Positions 1 to 5,301 of a stretch of DNA of 5,301 bases are shown piece after piece (the first letter of the stretch is position 1; each line of letters begins with the position of its first letter). Made by a program: the position numbers and the translations under genes. Source of the stretch: Desulfobacterales bacterium HSG17 (GTDB lineage Bacteria > Desulfobacterota > Desulfobacteria > Desulfobacterales > Desulfococcaceae). The notes beneath the pieces were generated by a model that was given only the letters and a program-made list of their open reading frames with translations, was not told where the DNA came from and did no database searches. The DNA lies in the NCBI GenBank assembly GCA_030377945.1, contig JAUCGD010000234.1:1-5301 (forward strand), given 5' to 3'.

Positions 1-2
1 GA

Positions 3-299
3 TATTTTCTTGGTATTGAAATTAAAGCAACTGCTCATGATGCTTTTGGGGATATCCTGGTTCTTGAAAAATTATTTGAAAGATTATTTACAAAGATGAG
101 TAAAGATATTGGACCAGGAGCTGTTGAAAATAAAATGATGGATATTTCAAGTAAACCTGTTTTATTGACCAGAATGTATTTTGGAAAACATAAGGGAGAG
201 ATGTTCAAGGATATTCCACAGGATTATTTAAGATGGTTGTCTAAGCAAGATGATTTGGACGAGGATATGAGATTTACAGTTGAGCATTATTTGAATTAA
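3..299 (+). CDS. 3' end of a DEDDh exonuclease with C-terminal DUF3820 domain (partial)
   Basis: The reading frame is open from the left edge, so the ATG at 96 is an internal codon and the true start lies outside the window. The first residues contain AHDAFGD (positions 33-53), which fits the H-x-A-x-x-D ExoIII motif of DEDDh 3'-5' exonucleases (RNase T/DnaQ/ExoX type). The histidine and final aspartate would be catalytic. A helix (LVLEKLFERL) follows, as expected at the end of that fold. The last 40 or so residues, from about 174, form a DUF3820 domain: YFGKHKG, then DIPQDYLRWLSKQ. Exonucleases with this C-terminal domain are known; its job is not established. The likely role is trimming DNA or RNA 3' ends in the cytoplasm. 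No start, promoter or ExoI/ExoII motifs can be seen here. The family call is fairly secure; the exact substrate is not. Confidence 0.8.
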   Translation, partial: YFLGIEIKATAHDAFGDILVLEKLFERLFTKMSKDIGPGAVENKMMDISSKPVLLTRMYFGKHKGEMFKDIPQDYLRWLSKQDDLDEDMRFTVEHYLN

Positions 300-313
300 T
301 CAACCAATTTTAC

Positions 314-320
314 AGGAGGA
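314..320 (+). promoter_or_regulatory. Strong Shine-Dalgarno site for the aldo/keto reductase
   Basis: AGGAGGA lies 6 bases before the ATG at 327. It is the best ribosome binding site in the window and fixes that start. It sits in the 27-base gap after the exonuclease stop. I see no convincing promoter in that gap, so the gene may be read from upstream. Confidence 0.85.
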
Positions 321-326
321 TTTTAT

Positions 327-1550
327 ATGCAATATCGCAAAATTCCTAAAACAGATGAAGAATTATCAATTCTTGGTTTTGGCTGTATGCGACTACCTGA
401 AAAACGTGGGAAAATTGATGAAAAAAGAGCTAAAAAACAACTTTTTCTGGCTATTGATGAAGGCGTAAATTATTTTGATACAGCCATGCCATACCATATG
501 GGTGCAAGTGAAACTTTTCTTGGGAAGGCACTAAGTGAGGGAGGAGTTCGGAAAAAAATAAATATTGCCACAAAATTGCCCCATTGGTCAGTTAATCAAC
601 CTGAAGATATGGAGCAAATAATAAAAGCTCAACTAATGAAACTTCAAACTGATTATATCGACTATTATCTATTGCATGCTTTGAATGGTGAATCCTTTAA
701 CAAATTAAATGACTTTGGAGTTCTTGAATTTCTTTCTAAACTTAAAACAGATGGGATCATTAGAAATGCTGGATTTTCTTTCCATGGTAAAAGAAAAGAT
801 TTTAAAAAAATTATAGATGCCTTTGATTGGGAATTTTGTCAAATTCAATACAATTATCTTGATGTAAAAAACCAGGCTGGAAAAAAAGGATTAGAATACG
901 CTGCTGAAAAAGACATTGGTGTCATTATAATGGAGCCATTGAGAGGTGGCAATCTTGGGAAAAAACCACCTAAAGAAATAAAACAATTATGGGAAAACTC
1001 AGACATAAAAAGAGAGCCGGTTGAATGGTCTTTAGAATGGATATGGAATCACCCCGAGGTCACAGCAGTATTGTCTGGAATGAATAATGAAGAGCATATC
1101 ACCCAAAATATAAAAATTGCCAACAAAGTCTTGCCAGAATCTATGTCACAAAAAGACCTTGATATTGTATCAACAACTGAAACAATCTATCGCAATCTCA
1201 TGAAAGCTGGTTGTACTGGATGTGGATATTGTATGCCTTGCCCCTCTGGTGTAAATATCCCTGCTTGTTTTGAATATTATAACAGTTATCATGTGTTTAA
1301 TGATAAAACCAATGCAAAGATGAATTATCTTATATTCTGTGGTGGCCTGCTATCTGACAAATCATCTCATGCCTCTTTATGTGAAGAGTGTGGAGAATGT
1401 GAAAAAGTTTGTCCCCAAGGGCTGCCAATAATTGAATTGTTGAAAGAGGTGAGTAATGAATTTGAGGGAATTAAATTTAAAGCACTTCAAAAAATTGCTA
1501 AAATAGTTATGAAATTTAAACATTGGAATACCATGAGAAAAAACAGGTAA
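327..1550 (+). CDS. Aldo/keto reductase with C-terminal 2x[4Fe-4S] ferredoxin domain
   Basis: This is a 407-residue cytoplasmic oxidoreductase. Residues 1 to about 285 form an aldo/keto reductase TIM barrel. The catalytic tetrad can be placed at D51 (YFDTAMPYH), Y56, K83 (IATKLP) and H117 (YYLLHAL). The barrel end carries MEPLRGG (202-208). Residues 290-370 are a ferredoxin-like tail with two cysteine sets: C296, C299, C302 and C305-P, then C352, C355, C358 and C362-P. They are separated by a helical insert of about 45 residues, a layout typical of the 'predicted aldo/keto reductase of the CPR1 family'. The last 35 residues are basic and helical. Members are common in anaerobes, and the tail suggests electron exchange between Fe-S clusters and a bound nicotinamide, but the natural substrate is unknown. 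The start is fixed by a strong ribosome binding site. The next gene begins 6 bases after the stop. Nothing looks broken. Confidence 0.93.
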   Translation: MQYRKIPKTDEELSILGFGCMRLPEKRGKIDEKRAKKQLFLAIDEGVNYFDTAMPYHMGASETFLGKALSEGGVRKKINIATKLPHWSVNQPEDMEQIIKAQLMKLQTDYIDYYLLHALNGESFNKLNDFGVLEFLSKLKTDGIIRNAGFSFHGKRKDFKKIIDAFDWEFCQIQYNYLDVKNQAGKKGLEYAAEKDIGVIIMEPLRGGNLGKKPPKEIKQLWENSDIKREPVEWSLEWIWNHPEVTAVLSGMNNEEHITQNIKIANKVLPESMSQKDLDIVSTTETIYRNLMKAGCTGCGYCMPCPSGVNIPACFEYYNSYHVFNDKTNAKMNYLIFCGGLLSDKSSHASLCEECGECEKVCPQGLPIIELLKEVSNEFEGIKFKALQKIAKIVMKFKHWNTMRKNR

Positions 1551-1556
1551 GATACT

Positions 1557-2012
1557 GTGATACAAAAAATTATTTCAGGAGCACAAACAGGTGCTGACAG
1601 GGCAGGAATTGATGCTGCTATTGAATCAGGTATTGATTATGGCGGTTGGGTGTCAAAAGGAAGAAAAGCCGAAGATGGAACTGTTCCAGAAAAATATACA
1701 AAACTTCAAGAAATGACAAAGGGTGGATATCCAAAAAGAACAGAGCAAAATGTTATAGATTCAGATGGAACTGTTATCTTTGGTTATGGTAAATTAACAA
1801 CTGGTTCAGCTTTAACCTTGAAACTCGCCAAACAGTATAAGAGACCATATCTGCATATTGATTTAAATATTGTTAAAAACCCTGTTCCTGTTATTAAAGA
1901 TTGGATAATAGAGTGGGATATTAAAGTTTTAAATGTAGCTGGCAGGAAAGCAAGCAAAGCTCCTGAGATTTATGATGTGGTGAATAAAATTATTAAACAG
2001 GTATTGAAATGA
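1557..2012 (+). CDS. Circularly permuted YpsA-type SLOG protein (putative molybdenum carrier family)
   Basis: This 151-residue cytoplasmic protein matches the family named 'putative molybdenum carrier', also described as circularly permuted YpsA (cpYpsA) of the SLOG Rossmann-like superfamily. Visible motifs are ISGAQTGADRAGIDAA (6-21), GGWVSKGRKAEDG (29-41), RTEQNV (61-66), DSDGT (68-72), TTGS (81-84) and NVAGRKASKAP (126-136). The glycine-rich and GR-x-S-type loops are the expected ligand pocket. SLOG proteins bind nucleotide-like ligands; the molybdenum cofactor role comes from distant homology and is unproven here. The start is GTG, 6 bases after the reductase stop. A weak CAGG overlaps that stop and serves as ribosome binding site. 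The Met-less start is supported because the SGAQTG motif normally lies only a few residues from the N-terminus. Its 3' end overlaps the next gene by 4 bases, which implies translational coupling. Confidence 0.85.
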   Translation: MIQKIISGAQTGADRAGIDAAIESGIDYGGWVSKGRKAEDGTVPEKYTKLQEMTKGGYPKRTEQNVIDSDGTVIFGYGKLTTGSALTLKLAKQYKRPYLHIDLNIVKNPVPVIKDWIIEWDIKVLNVAGRKASKAPEIYDVVNKIIKQVLK

Positions 2013-2482
2013 AAAAAGAATTACTCACAGCTTTCAGTTATATGACTTATGGAATTTATGTTCTAACTGTTAAATGCGATGATGTTTTTAATGGAATGAT
2101 CGCATCATGGGTCGCTCAGGTATCATATGAACCTCCACTAATTATGGTAGCTGTCCATCCAAACAGATATTCTCATAGTATGATTGAAAAAAGTCATGTT
2201 TTTGCACTTCATATTCTGGACAAATCACAAAAAGATATGTTGAAAAGATTCAAAGGTCCTAACCCTGAGAAAAAATTCACTGATCTTTCATGGGAAACAA
2301 AAAAAACAGGAGTTCCGATTTTAAAAGATTGTATGGCATGGTTTGAACTACAGGTTAAAGAATATCATGACCCTGGCAACCATACCCTTTTTATAGGAGA
2401 AGTTATAAACAGCGGAGTTAATTCAGCAGGCACTCCTCTTTGTACCCTAGAATATGATGGCATGTATATTGGAAAACAATGA
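2009..2482 (+). CDS. Flavin reductase-like FMN-binding protein
   Basis: This 157-residue protein has the flavin reductase-like split-barrel fold (DIM6/NTAB, flavoredoxin type). The FMN-binding segment is NGMIASWVAQVSYEPPLI (28-45), preceded by YGIYVLT (14-20) and followed by FALHILD (65-71) and HTLFIGEV (125-132). It closely resembles the FMN domain of flavoredoxins and of high-molecular-weight rubredoxins of anaerobes. It probably binds FMN as a homodimer and passes electrons from NAD(P)H or a ferredoxin-like donor to an acceptor that cannot be told from sequence. There is no rubredoxin domain here. The ATG overlaps the upstream stop as ATGA, and AGGT stands 6 bases before it. Cotranscription with the ferredoxin-tailed reductase is likely, but a functional pairing is only an inference. 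Its own stop, TGA, overlaps the ATG of the decayed frame that follows. Confidence 0.9.
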   Translation: MKKELLTAFSYMTYGIYVLTVKCDDVFNGMIASWVAQVSYEPPLIMVAVHPNRYSHSMIEKSHVFALHILDKSQKDMLKRFKGPNPEKKFTDLSWETKKTGVPILKDCMAWFELQVKEYHDPGNHTLFIGEVINSGVNSAGTPLCTLEYDGMYIGKQ

Positions 2483-2620
2483 CAAAAAAACAACCTGTTA
2501 CTGGGCAGTCAAAAACGCTATAAAGAGTGCTGCTTCCCCTTCATATCTGGAAAATTAAAACCTGATCTGGAAGCAAAAAAAAGTATAAAAAATGCCATGG
2601 AAAATAATAGCACAGGATAA
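2479..2620 (+). pseudogene. Frameshifted SEC-C / YchJ-like N-terminal remnant
   Basis: An ATG at 2479 overlaps the flavin reductase stop (ATGA) and reads MTKKQP, but continues out of frame to a stop at 2521. In a different frame, from 2504, the DNA reads GSQKRYKECCFPFISGK, followed by a helical tail ending at the TAA at 2618. This is the second half of a SEC-C zinc-binding motif (consensus CxCGSGxxYxxCC), and the residues after CC resemble the N-terminus of YchJ proteins, which continue with a proline and an SG pair. The missing first half appears in the third frame as TGT TAC TG at 2496. Restoring one base before 2496 and one near 2503 would give MTKKQPCYCGSQKRYKECC. So two single-base losses within about 12 bases explain the break. 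The frame is also much shorter than full YchJ, so I read it as a remnant. A small SEC-C protein broken by sequencing errors remains possible. Confidence 0.6.
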
Positions 2621-2628
2621 TTTAAAGT

Positions 2629-3144
2629 ATGGAAAAGATTTTAGTGAGTGCATGTCTGGTTGGTGCTAAAGTCAGTTATGACGGAACTGATAATTATTGT
2701 AACAATATGGTTTTTTCTAAATGGTTGAGCGAAGGTCGTGTTGTTATGGTTTGCCCGGAAGTTGCATCAGGATGTTCTGTCCCACGCCCTCCAGTTGAAA
2801 TTGTTGGTATAAACGGTGGAGCAGGAATTTTTAATGGAACATCTAAGGCTATGACAAAGGATGGCACAGATGTTTCTGAAATGTTTATCTCAGGAGCAAG
2901 GATTGCACTTGATTTAGCTTTGCAGAACAATATCAAGATAGCTATTTTTAAAAGTAAAAGTCCATCCTGTGGTAGTTCAAAAATCTATGATGGCAATTTT
3001 AATAAAACAATAATTGATGGAGATGGAGTGACAGTATCTCTTCTTAAACAAAATGGAATAGAGGTGTATAGCGAAAAAGAGATTTCTATGGTTGTTAAAC
3101 GTTTGGAAGTTTTAGAAAATCCCTATAAAAAAATACAAGATTAA
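2629..3144 (+). CDS. DUF523 family protein, TudS-like thiouracil desulfidase homologue
   Basis: This 171-residue cytoplasmic protein belongs to DUF523 (YbbK-type). Members studied as TudS remove sulfur from thiouracil with a [4Fe-4S] cluster held by only three cysteines, leaving one iron free for substrate sulfur. Conserved landmarks are VSACLVG (7-12, C9), VCPEVASGCSVPRPP (41-55, with C42, E44 and C49) and KSKSPSCGSSKIYDG (108-122, C114). C9, C49 and C114 are the likely cluster ligands; E44 matches the conserved acidic residue of the CPE segment. This assignment comes from memory of the family, not an alignment. An AGGA about 11 bases before the ATG is a weak ribosome binding site. The length is normal for a single-domain DUF523 protein without a DUF1722 fusion. 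It lies 8 bases after the end of the SEC-C remnant and closes the plus-strand block. Its actual substrate is unknown. Confidence 0.9.
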   Translation: MEKILVSACLVGAKVSYDGTDNYCNNMVFSKWLSEGRVVMVCPEVASGCSVPRPPVEIVGINGGAGIFNGTSKAMTKDGTDVSEMFISGARIALDLALQNNIKIAIFKSKSPSCGSSKIYDGNFNKTIIDGDGVTVSLLKQNGIEVYSEKEISMVVKRLEVLENPYKKIQD

Positions 3145-3182
3145 TATCGAATAAAATTGAGAGATTTAAAAATGCGTAAAAT

Positions 3183-3728
3183 TTATCTTTTCCCACTTCT
3201 AATAAATCCATAACCAGCACCAATAATTCCACCAGCAAGATGGCTAAATTGTGAAATCCTGTCTATTTTTATGGTTGAGATCACTTCATTGCCAATAAAA
3301 AGCACAGCAATTATGATAAATGTTAAAGGAATCTGTCCTGACTTTATGTTTGAAAATGAACTCAAAAGTATTAACATAAAAGCAATACCACTGCCACCAA
3401 TAAGAGAATTTGAAAAGAAAAATGCATTTAATAATGCTGTTGTAATAGCCGTAATTATAACCATCTCTAAAAGTTTACCTGAACCATATTTTTCTTCAAG
3501 GAGTGGTCCCACAAGCAGAATTATTAACAAGTTTCCAACAAGATGTGACCAATTCCCGTGACCCGCAATGTATGACACCAACCGGATATAAAAATTAGGG
3601 TTTGCAAAAGACAAATGGGCAGGAGAAGAGAAATATTTTACTATAATCCCACCACTGCAGAATATTAAAACACATATAGAAATTATTGAATATGTAAGTA
3701 TAACCGGAGAATTGTATTTAATTTTCAT
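3183..3728 (-). CDS. Rhomboid family intramembrane serine protease
   Basis: This is a 181-residue membrane protein with the basic six-helix rhomboid core and almost no soluble extension. Hydrophobic segments lie at about 8-30, 62-77, 85-105, 110-126, 133-152 and 161-177. The catalytic serine is S113 in GGSG (111-114), and its partner histidine is H163 in FSHLAGG. H62 and N66 (HLVGN) fit the H-x-x-x-N oxyanion residues of helix 2. The position four after the serine is F117, where E. coli GlpG has tyrosine. The set is complete, so the enzyme is probably active, cleaving transmembrane segments of other proteins in the inner membrane. The start ATG overlaps the stop of the upstream DUF3820 gene (ATGA), and a weak GAGAAAG precedes it. 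It ends 38 bases from the convergent DUF523 gene. No substrate is evident among its neighbours. Confidence 0.92.
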   Translation of the reverse strand: MKIKYNSPVILTYSIISICVLIFCSGGIIVKYFSSPAHLSFANPNFYIRLVSYIAGHGNWSHLVGNLLIILLVGPLLEEKYGSGKLLEMVIITAITTALLNAFFFSNSLIGGSGIAFMLILLSSFSNIKSGQIPLTFIIIAVLFIGNEVISTIKIDRISQFSHLAGGIIGAGYGFIRSGKR

Positions 3729-3976
3729 TGGTTGTTTTTCTTTCTCGTAAAAGACTTATGTTTATTAAAAAGATATTCAAGACCATTAAGCTTGATTTCA
3801 TAAACAGCTTGCAACATTTTTCCAAGTTTTCCTTCAGGGAATCCTTTTTTGGACAACCAAATCAGATATCGTTCTGGAAGATCAATCAAGCGCAAACCCT
3901 TATATTTACCAAATGGCATTTTTGTGGTTGCTAAGAGAATGAATAACTGTTTATTGGGTTGAAGGAATTTAAGCAT
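3725..3976 (-). CDS. Stand-alone DUF3820 family protein
   Basis: This 83-residue basic protein consists almost only of a DUF3820 domain (residues 20-70). The diagnostic segments are MPFGKYKG (20-27), DLPERYLIWLSKKGFPEGKLG (32-52, key residues LP, YL, W and GFPEGKLG) and IKLNGLEYLF (61-70). The family has the label 'putative quorum-sensing-regulated virulence factor', which is not a demonstrated function here. The same domain ends some DEDDh exonucleases, including the one at the left edge of this window, so a nucleic-acid-related role is plausible. The ATG at 3976 fits the usual N-terminal extension of about 20 residues, but no clear ribosome binding site stands before it; M20 is the only other nearby choice. 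It follows the YheU gene by 30 bases and overlaps the rhomboid gene by 4. The lysine- and arginine-rich tail (SFTRKKNNQ) is variable in the family. Confidence 0.88.
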   Translation of the reverse strand: MLKFLQPNKQLFILLATTKMPFGKYKGLRLIDLPERYLIWLSKKGFPEGKLGKMLQAVYEIKLNGLEYLFNKHKSFTRKKNNQ

Positions 3977-4006
3977 TGTAATTTATAGAATCTTAGTAAG
4001 GATAAA

Positions 4007-4249
4007 TCAATCCTCAAGTTTTTTCAATGCGGGATCACTACTCTTCAAGATATTACAGGTCTCAGTTGCCTGGTCAAAAACAATTACAGCTTTCCCAGAT
4101 TTAAGCTGCCCAAGCACCTGAGAAATTTTTATTTCTAAAGATACTTCAATTTCTCCATAGTCTGTTCCATCTCGGGTGACAAATTCTTCAATGACACCAT
4201 GTAAGGTCTCAGAATTTAATTGGTCGTATGGGATTTTAAGGGCAGCCAT
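4007..4249 (-). CDS. yheU: YheU family protein (UPF0270)
   Basis: This 80-residue cytoplasmic protein matches E. coli YheU in length and motif order: IPYDQLNSETL (6-16), IEEFVTRDGTDYGE (20-33), then QLKSGKAVIVFDQATETCNI (48-67). The E. coli protein carries the same core of IP, L, ETL, I, F, REGTDYGE and then QL, G, AV, ET, NI. The function of the family is unknown; its small alpha/beta shape gives no catalytic signature. The ATG starts 9 bases after the stop of the serine hydrolase, with no strong ribosome binding site, so translation may depend on coupling. In E. coli the gene sits beside an unrelated alpha/beta hydrolase gene, whereas here it follows a beta-lactamase-fold hydrolase; I see no functional link beyond cotranscription. 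The C-terminal ten residues (DPALKKLED) are variable. Confidence 0.9.
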   Translation of the reverse strand: MAALKIPYDQLNSETLHGVIEEFVTRDGTDYGEIEVSLEIKISQVLGQLKSGKAVIVFDQATETCNILKSSDPALKKLED

Positions 4250-4258
4250 TATTTAAAT

Positions 4259-5301
4259 TTACATCACAGCAGGTATTATATATTTAATCAGCATTTCAAC
4301 AGGTTGTGCCTCTAGAGGACTATTATAATTGCCGCCAGTAAATACAACTATGATATTATATTTTGGGATGATTGCTATTATCTGCCCTCCGTTACCTGAT
4401 GCAGCAATTATTTCAATAGCATGGTTTTTGACAGTCAATTTTGCAAGCCACCATAAATACGCATAATTGTAATTACCTCCAAGTATTTTCATATCTTTTA
4501 ATGCCACATGTTTTAATGTTGATTCTTTCAGCCAATCCCTTGAAACAATCTGTTTCTCTTTCCATTTCCCTCCATTTAATACCATGTACCCGAACTTAGC
4601 CATATCCCTTGGTTTCATTTTAGCATTTCCAGCAATCCATGCCTTCCCTTTTGGTGAAAAACCCCATTGAAAACCAGTGATTCCCATTGGTTCAAATAAA
4701 TATTTATTAGCAAAATCAGGAATAGTCATATCGGATTTTTTTGAAATCAACTCTCCAACCAACAATAAGCTTGTACTGTTATACGCCCAATGTTCTCCAG
4801 GTAGATTAGCCATAGGAAGATTTACTGCATATCCAACCCAATCATTGGATTTATACATATTTTGTTCGCAAGCAAAGTTGCTTTTATGGTCATCACAATC
4901 ATATCCTGAGGTCATTGTCAGCAAATGTTTTATTGTAATATCTTTTACTCTTTTATCCCACTTTTGTTCAAGTTCATATGATTTAAAATGCTGGTATATC
5001 TTTTCATTTGCATTGGAAATAAAACCCTTATCAATTGCTATCCCTGTTAAAATTGAACCGATTGATTTTGTGGCAGATCTAATTTGATGAAATTTTGTAC
5101 GATCATAGCCATAATAATATTTTTCAAGAACAAGCTTCCCATTTTTTACGATTAATATGCTATGGATATTTTTGAATTTTTTATTAAGAAGTGCCTGTAG
5201 CAAATCATTTATTATAGCTGAATTGATATTCTCTTTATCTAAAGAAGAGGTTTCCCAACCATCATTAATTTTTTCAGGTATTCGATAAATATACTCTGGT
5301 T
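4259..5301 (-). CDS. Serine hydrolase of the class C beta-lactamase / esterase family (5' partial)
   Basis: At least 346 residues are visible and the frame stays open to the right edge, so the TTG at 5203 is internal. Upstream codons give PEYIYRIPEKINDGWETSSL, a typical N-terminal region of this family. The active-site serine and lysine lie in SATK (codons at 5077-5066), the usual S-x-x-K. The second motif is YNS in HWAYNSTS (near 4783). The third region reads SGNGGQ (near 4396-4382) in place of the KTG or HxG of classic enzymes, which is common in esterase-like members. HSILIVKNGKLVLEKYYYG after the N-terminus is also characteristic. The family includes beta-lactamases, DD-peptidases, esterases and 6-aminohexanoate-dimer hydrolases, and sequence alone does not pick the substrate. 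Signal peptide status is unknown because the N-terminus is missing. It heads the minus-strand block as seen, with YheU starting 9 bases after its stop. Confidence 0.9.
   Translation of the reverse strand, partial: PEYIYRIPEKINDGWETSSLDKENINSAIINDLLQALLNKKFKNIHSILIVKNGKLVLEKYYYGYDRTKFHQIRSATKSIGSILTGIAIDKGFISNANEKIYQHFKSYELEQKWDKRVKDITIKHLLTMTSGYDCDDHKSNFACEQNMYKSNDWVGYAVNLPMANLPGEHWAYNSTSLLLVGELISKKSDMTIPDFANKYLFEPMGITGFQWGFSPKGKAWIAGNAKMKPRDMAKFGYMVLNGGKWKEKQIVSRDWLKESTLKHVALKDMKILGGNYNYAYLWWLAKLTVKNHAIEIIAASGNGGQIIAIIPKYNIIVVFTGGNYNSPLEAQPVEMLIKYIIPAVM

Noticed and set aside
1218..1415. Irregular first cysteine set (CxxCxxCxxCP) in the aldo/keto reductase as a defect
   Set aside because: As I recall the family, this spacing is normal, and together with the second set it supplies all eight ligands for two clusters.
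1377..1565. 62-residue open frame on the minus strand
   Set aside because: It is antisense to the second Fe-S motif and C-terminal tail of the aldo/keto reductase and shows no family features.
2480..2520. TGA at 2480 as a selenocysteine codon leading into the SEC-C frame
   Set aside because: The only hairpin nearby is ACTG-GG-CAGT, too small for a bacterial SECIS, and the flavin reductase already has its normal family length at this stop.
2694..2936. 80-residue open frame on the minus strand
   Set aside because: It lies wholly inside the DUF523 gene in antisense, resembles no family I know, and has no ribosome binding site.
3145..3182. Possible bidirectional terminator between the convergent DUF523 and rhomboid genes
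   Set aside because: The 38 bases are AT-rich but show no stem of useful length followed by a T run on either strand.
3271..3561. 96-residue open frame on the plus strand
   Set aside because: It is antisense to the rhomboid gene, and its composition is what the complement of a membrane protein gene gives.
3728..3934. 68-residue open frame on the plus strand
   Set aside because: It is antisense to the DUF3820 gene, whose motifs are unmistakable.
4677..5087. 136-residue open frame on the plus strand
   Set aside because: It is the antisense shadow of the serine hydrolase, which has clear catalytic motifs on the other strand.

Overview
This is an AT-rich window (by eye about one third G+C) of densely packed bacterial chromosome. 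Two gene blocks converge near 3145-3182. The gene set includes an aldo/keto reductase with a 2x[4Fe-4S] tail, a DUF523 (TudS-like) protein, a flavin reductase-like protein, a YheU family protein and DUF3820 proteins. It suggests an anaerobic or facultatively anaerobic proteobacterium, perhaps Desulfobacterota. The YheU and DUF3820 genes are best known to me from Gammaproteobacteria, so this placement is an inference with low confidence. I see no mobile element, CRISPR array, rRNA or tRNA.

Plus strand, 1-3144. The window opens inside the 3' end of a DEDDh-type exonuclease gene that carries a C-terminal DUF3820 domain. A ferredoxin-type aldo/keto reductase follows 27 bases later with a strong Shine-Dalgarno sequence. 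Next come a circularly permuted YpsA-type SLOG protein ('putative molybdenum carrier', GTG start) and a flavin reductase-like protein whose ATG overlaps the previous stop as ATGA. After these lies a short decayed reading frame that still shows half of a SEC-C zinc motif resembling the start of YchJ. The block ends with a DUF523/TudS-like protein. Gaps of 6 bases and a 4-base overlap argue for one transcript from the aldo/keto reductase to at least the flavin reductase. The block looks like small redox and Fe-S housekeeping enzymes, but no shared pathway can be proven from the sequence.

Minus strand, 5301-3183. A serine hydrolase of the class C beta-lactamase/esterase fold enters from the right edge, with its 5' end outside the window. 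It is followed by a YheU (UPF0270) protein, a stand-alone DUF3820 protein and a six-helix rhomboid protease, with gaps of 9 and 30 bases and then a 4-base ATGA overlap. These are probably cotranscribed.

Points to notice: the frameshifted SEC-C/YchJ-like remnant between two intact genes; a DUF3820 domain in each block, one fused to a nuclease and one alone; and two edge genes whose apparent starts (ATG at 96, TTG at 5203) are internal codons of longer genes. Otherwise this is an ordinary chromosomal region, and I found no strong case for a new system.
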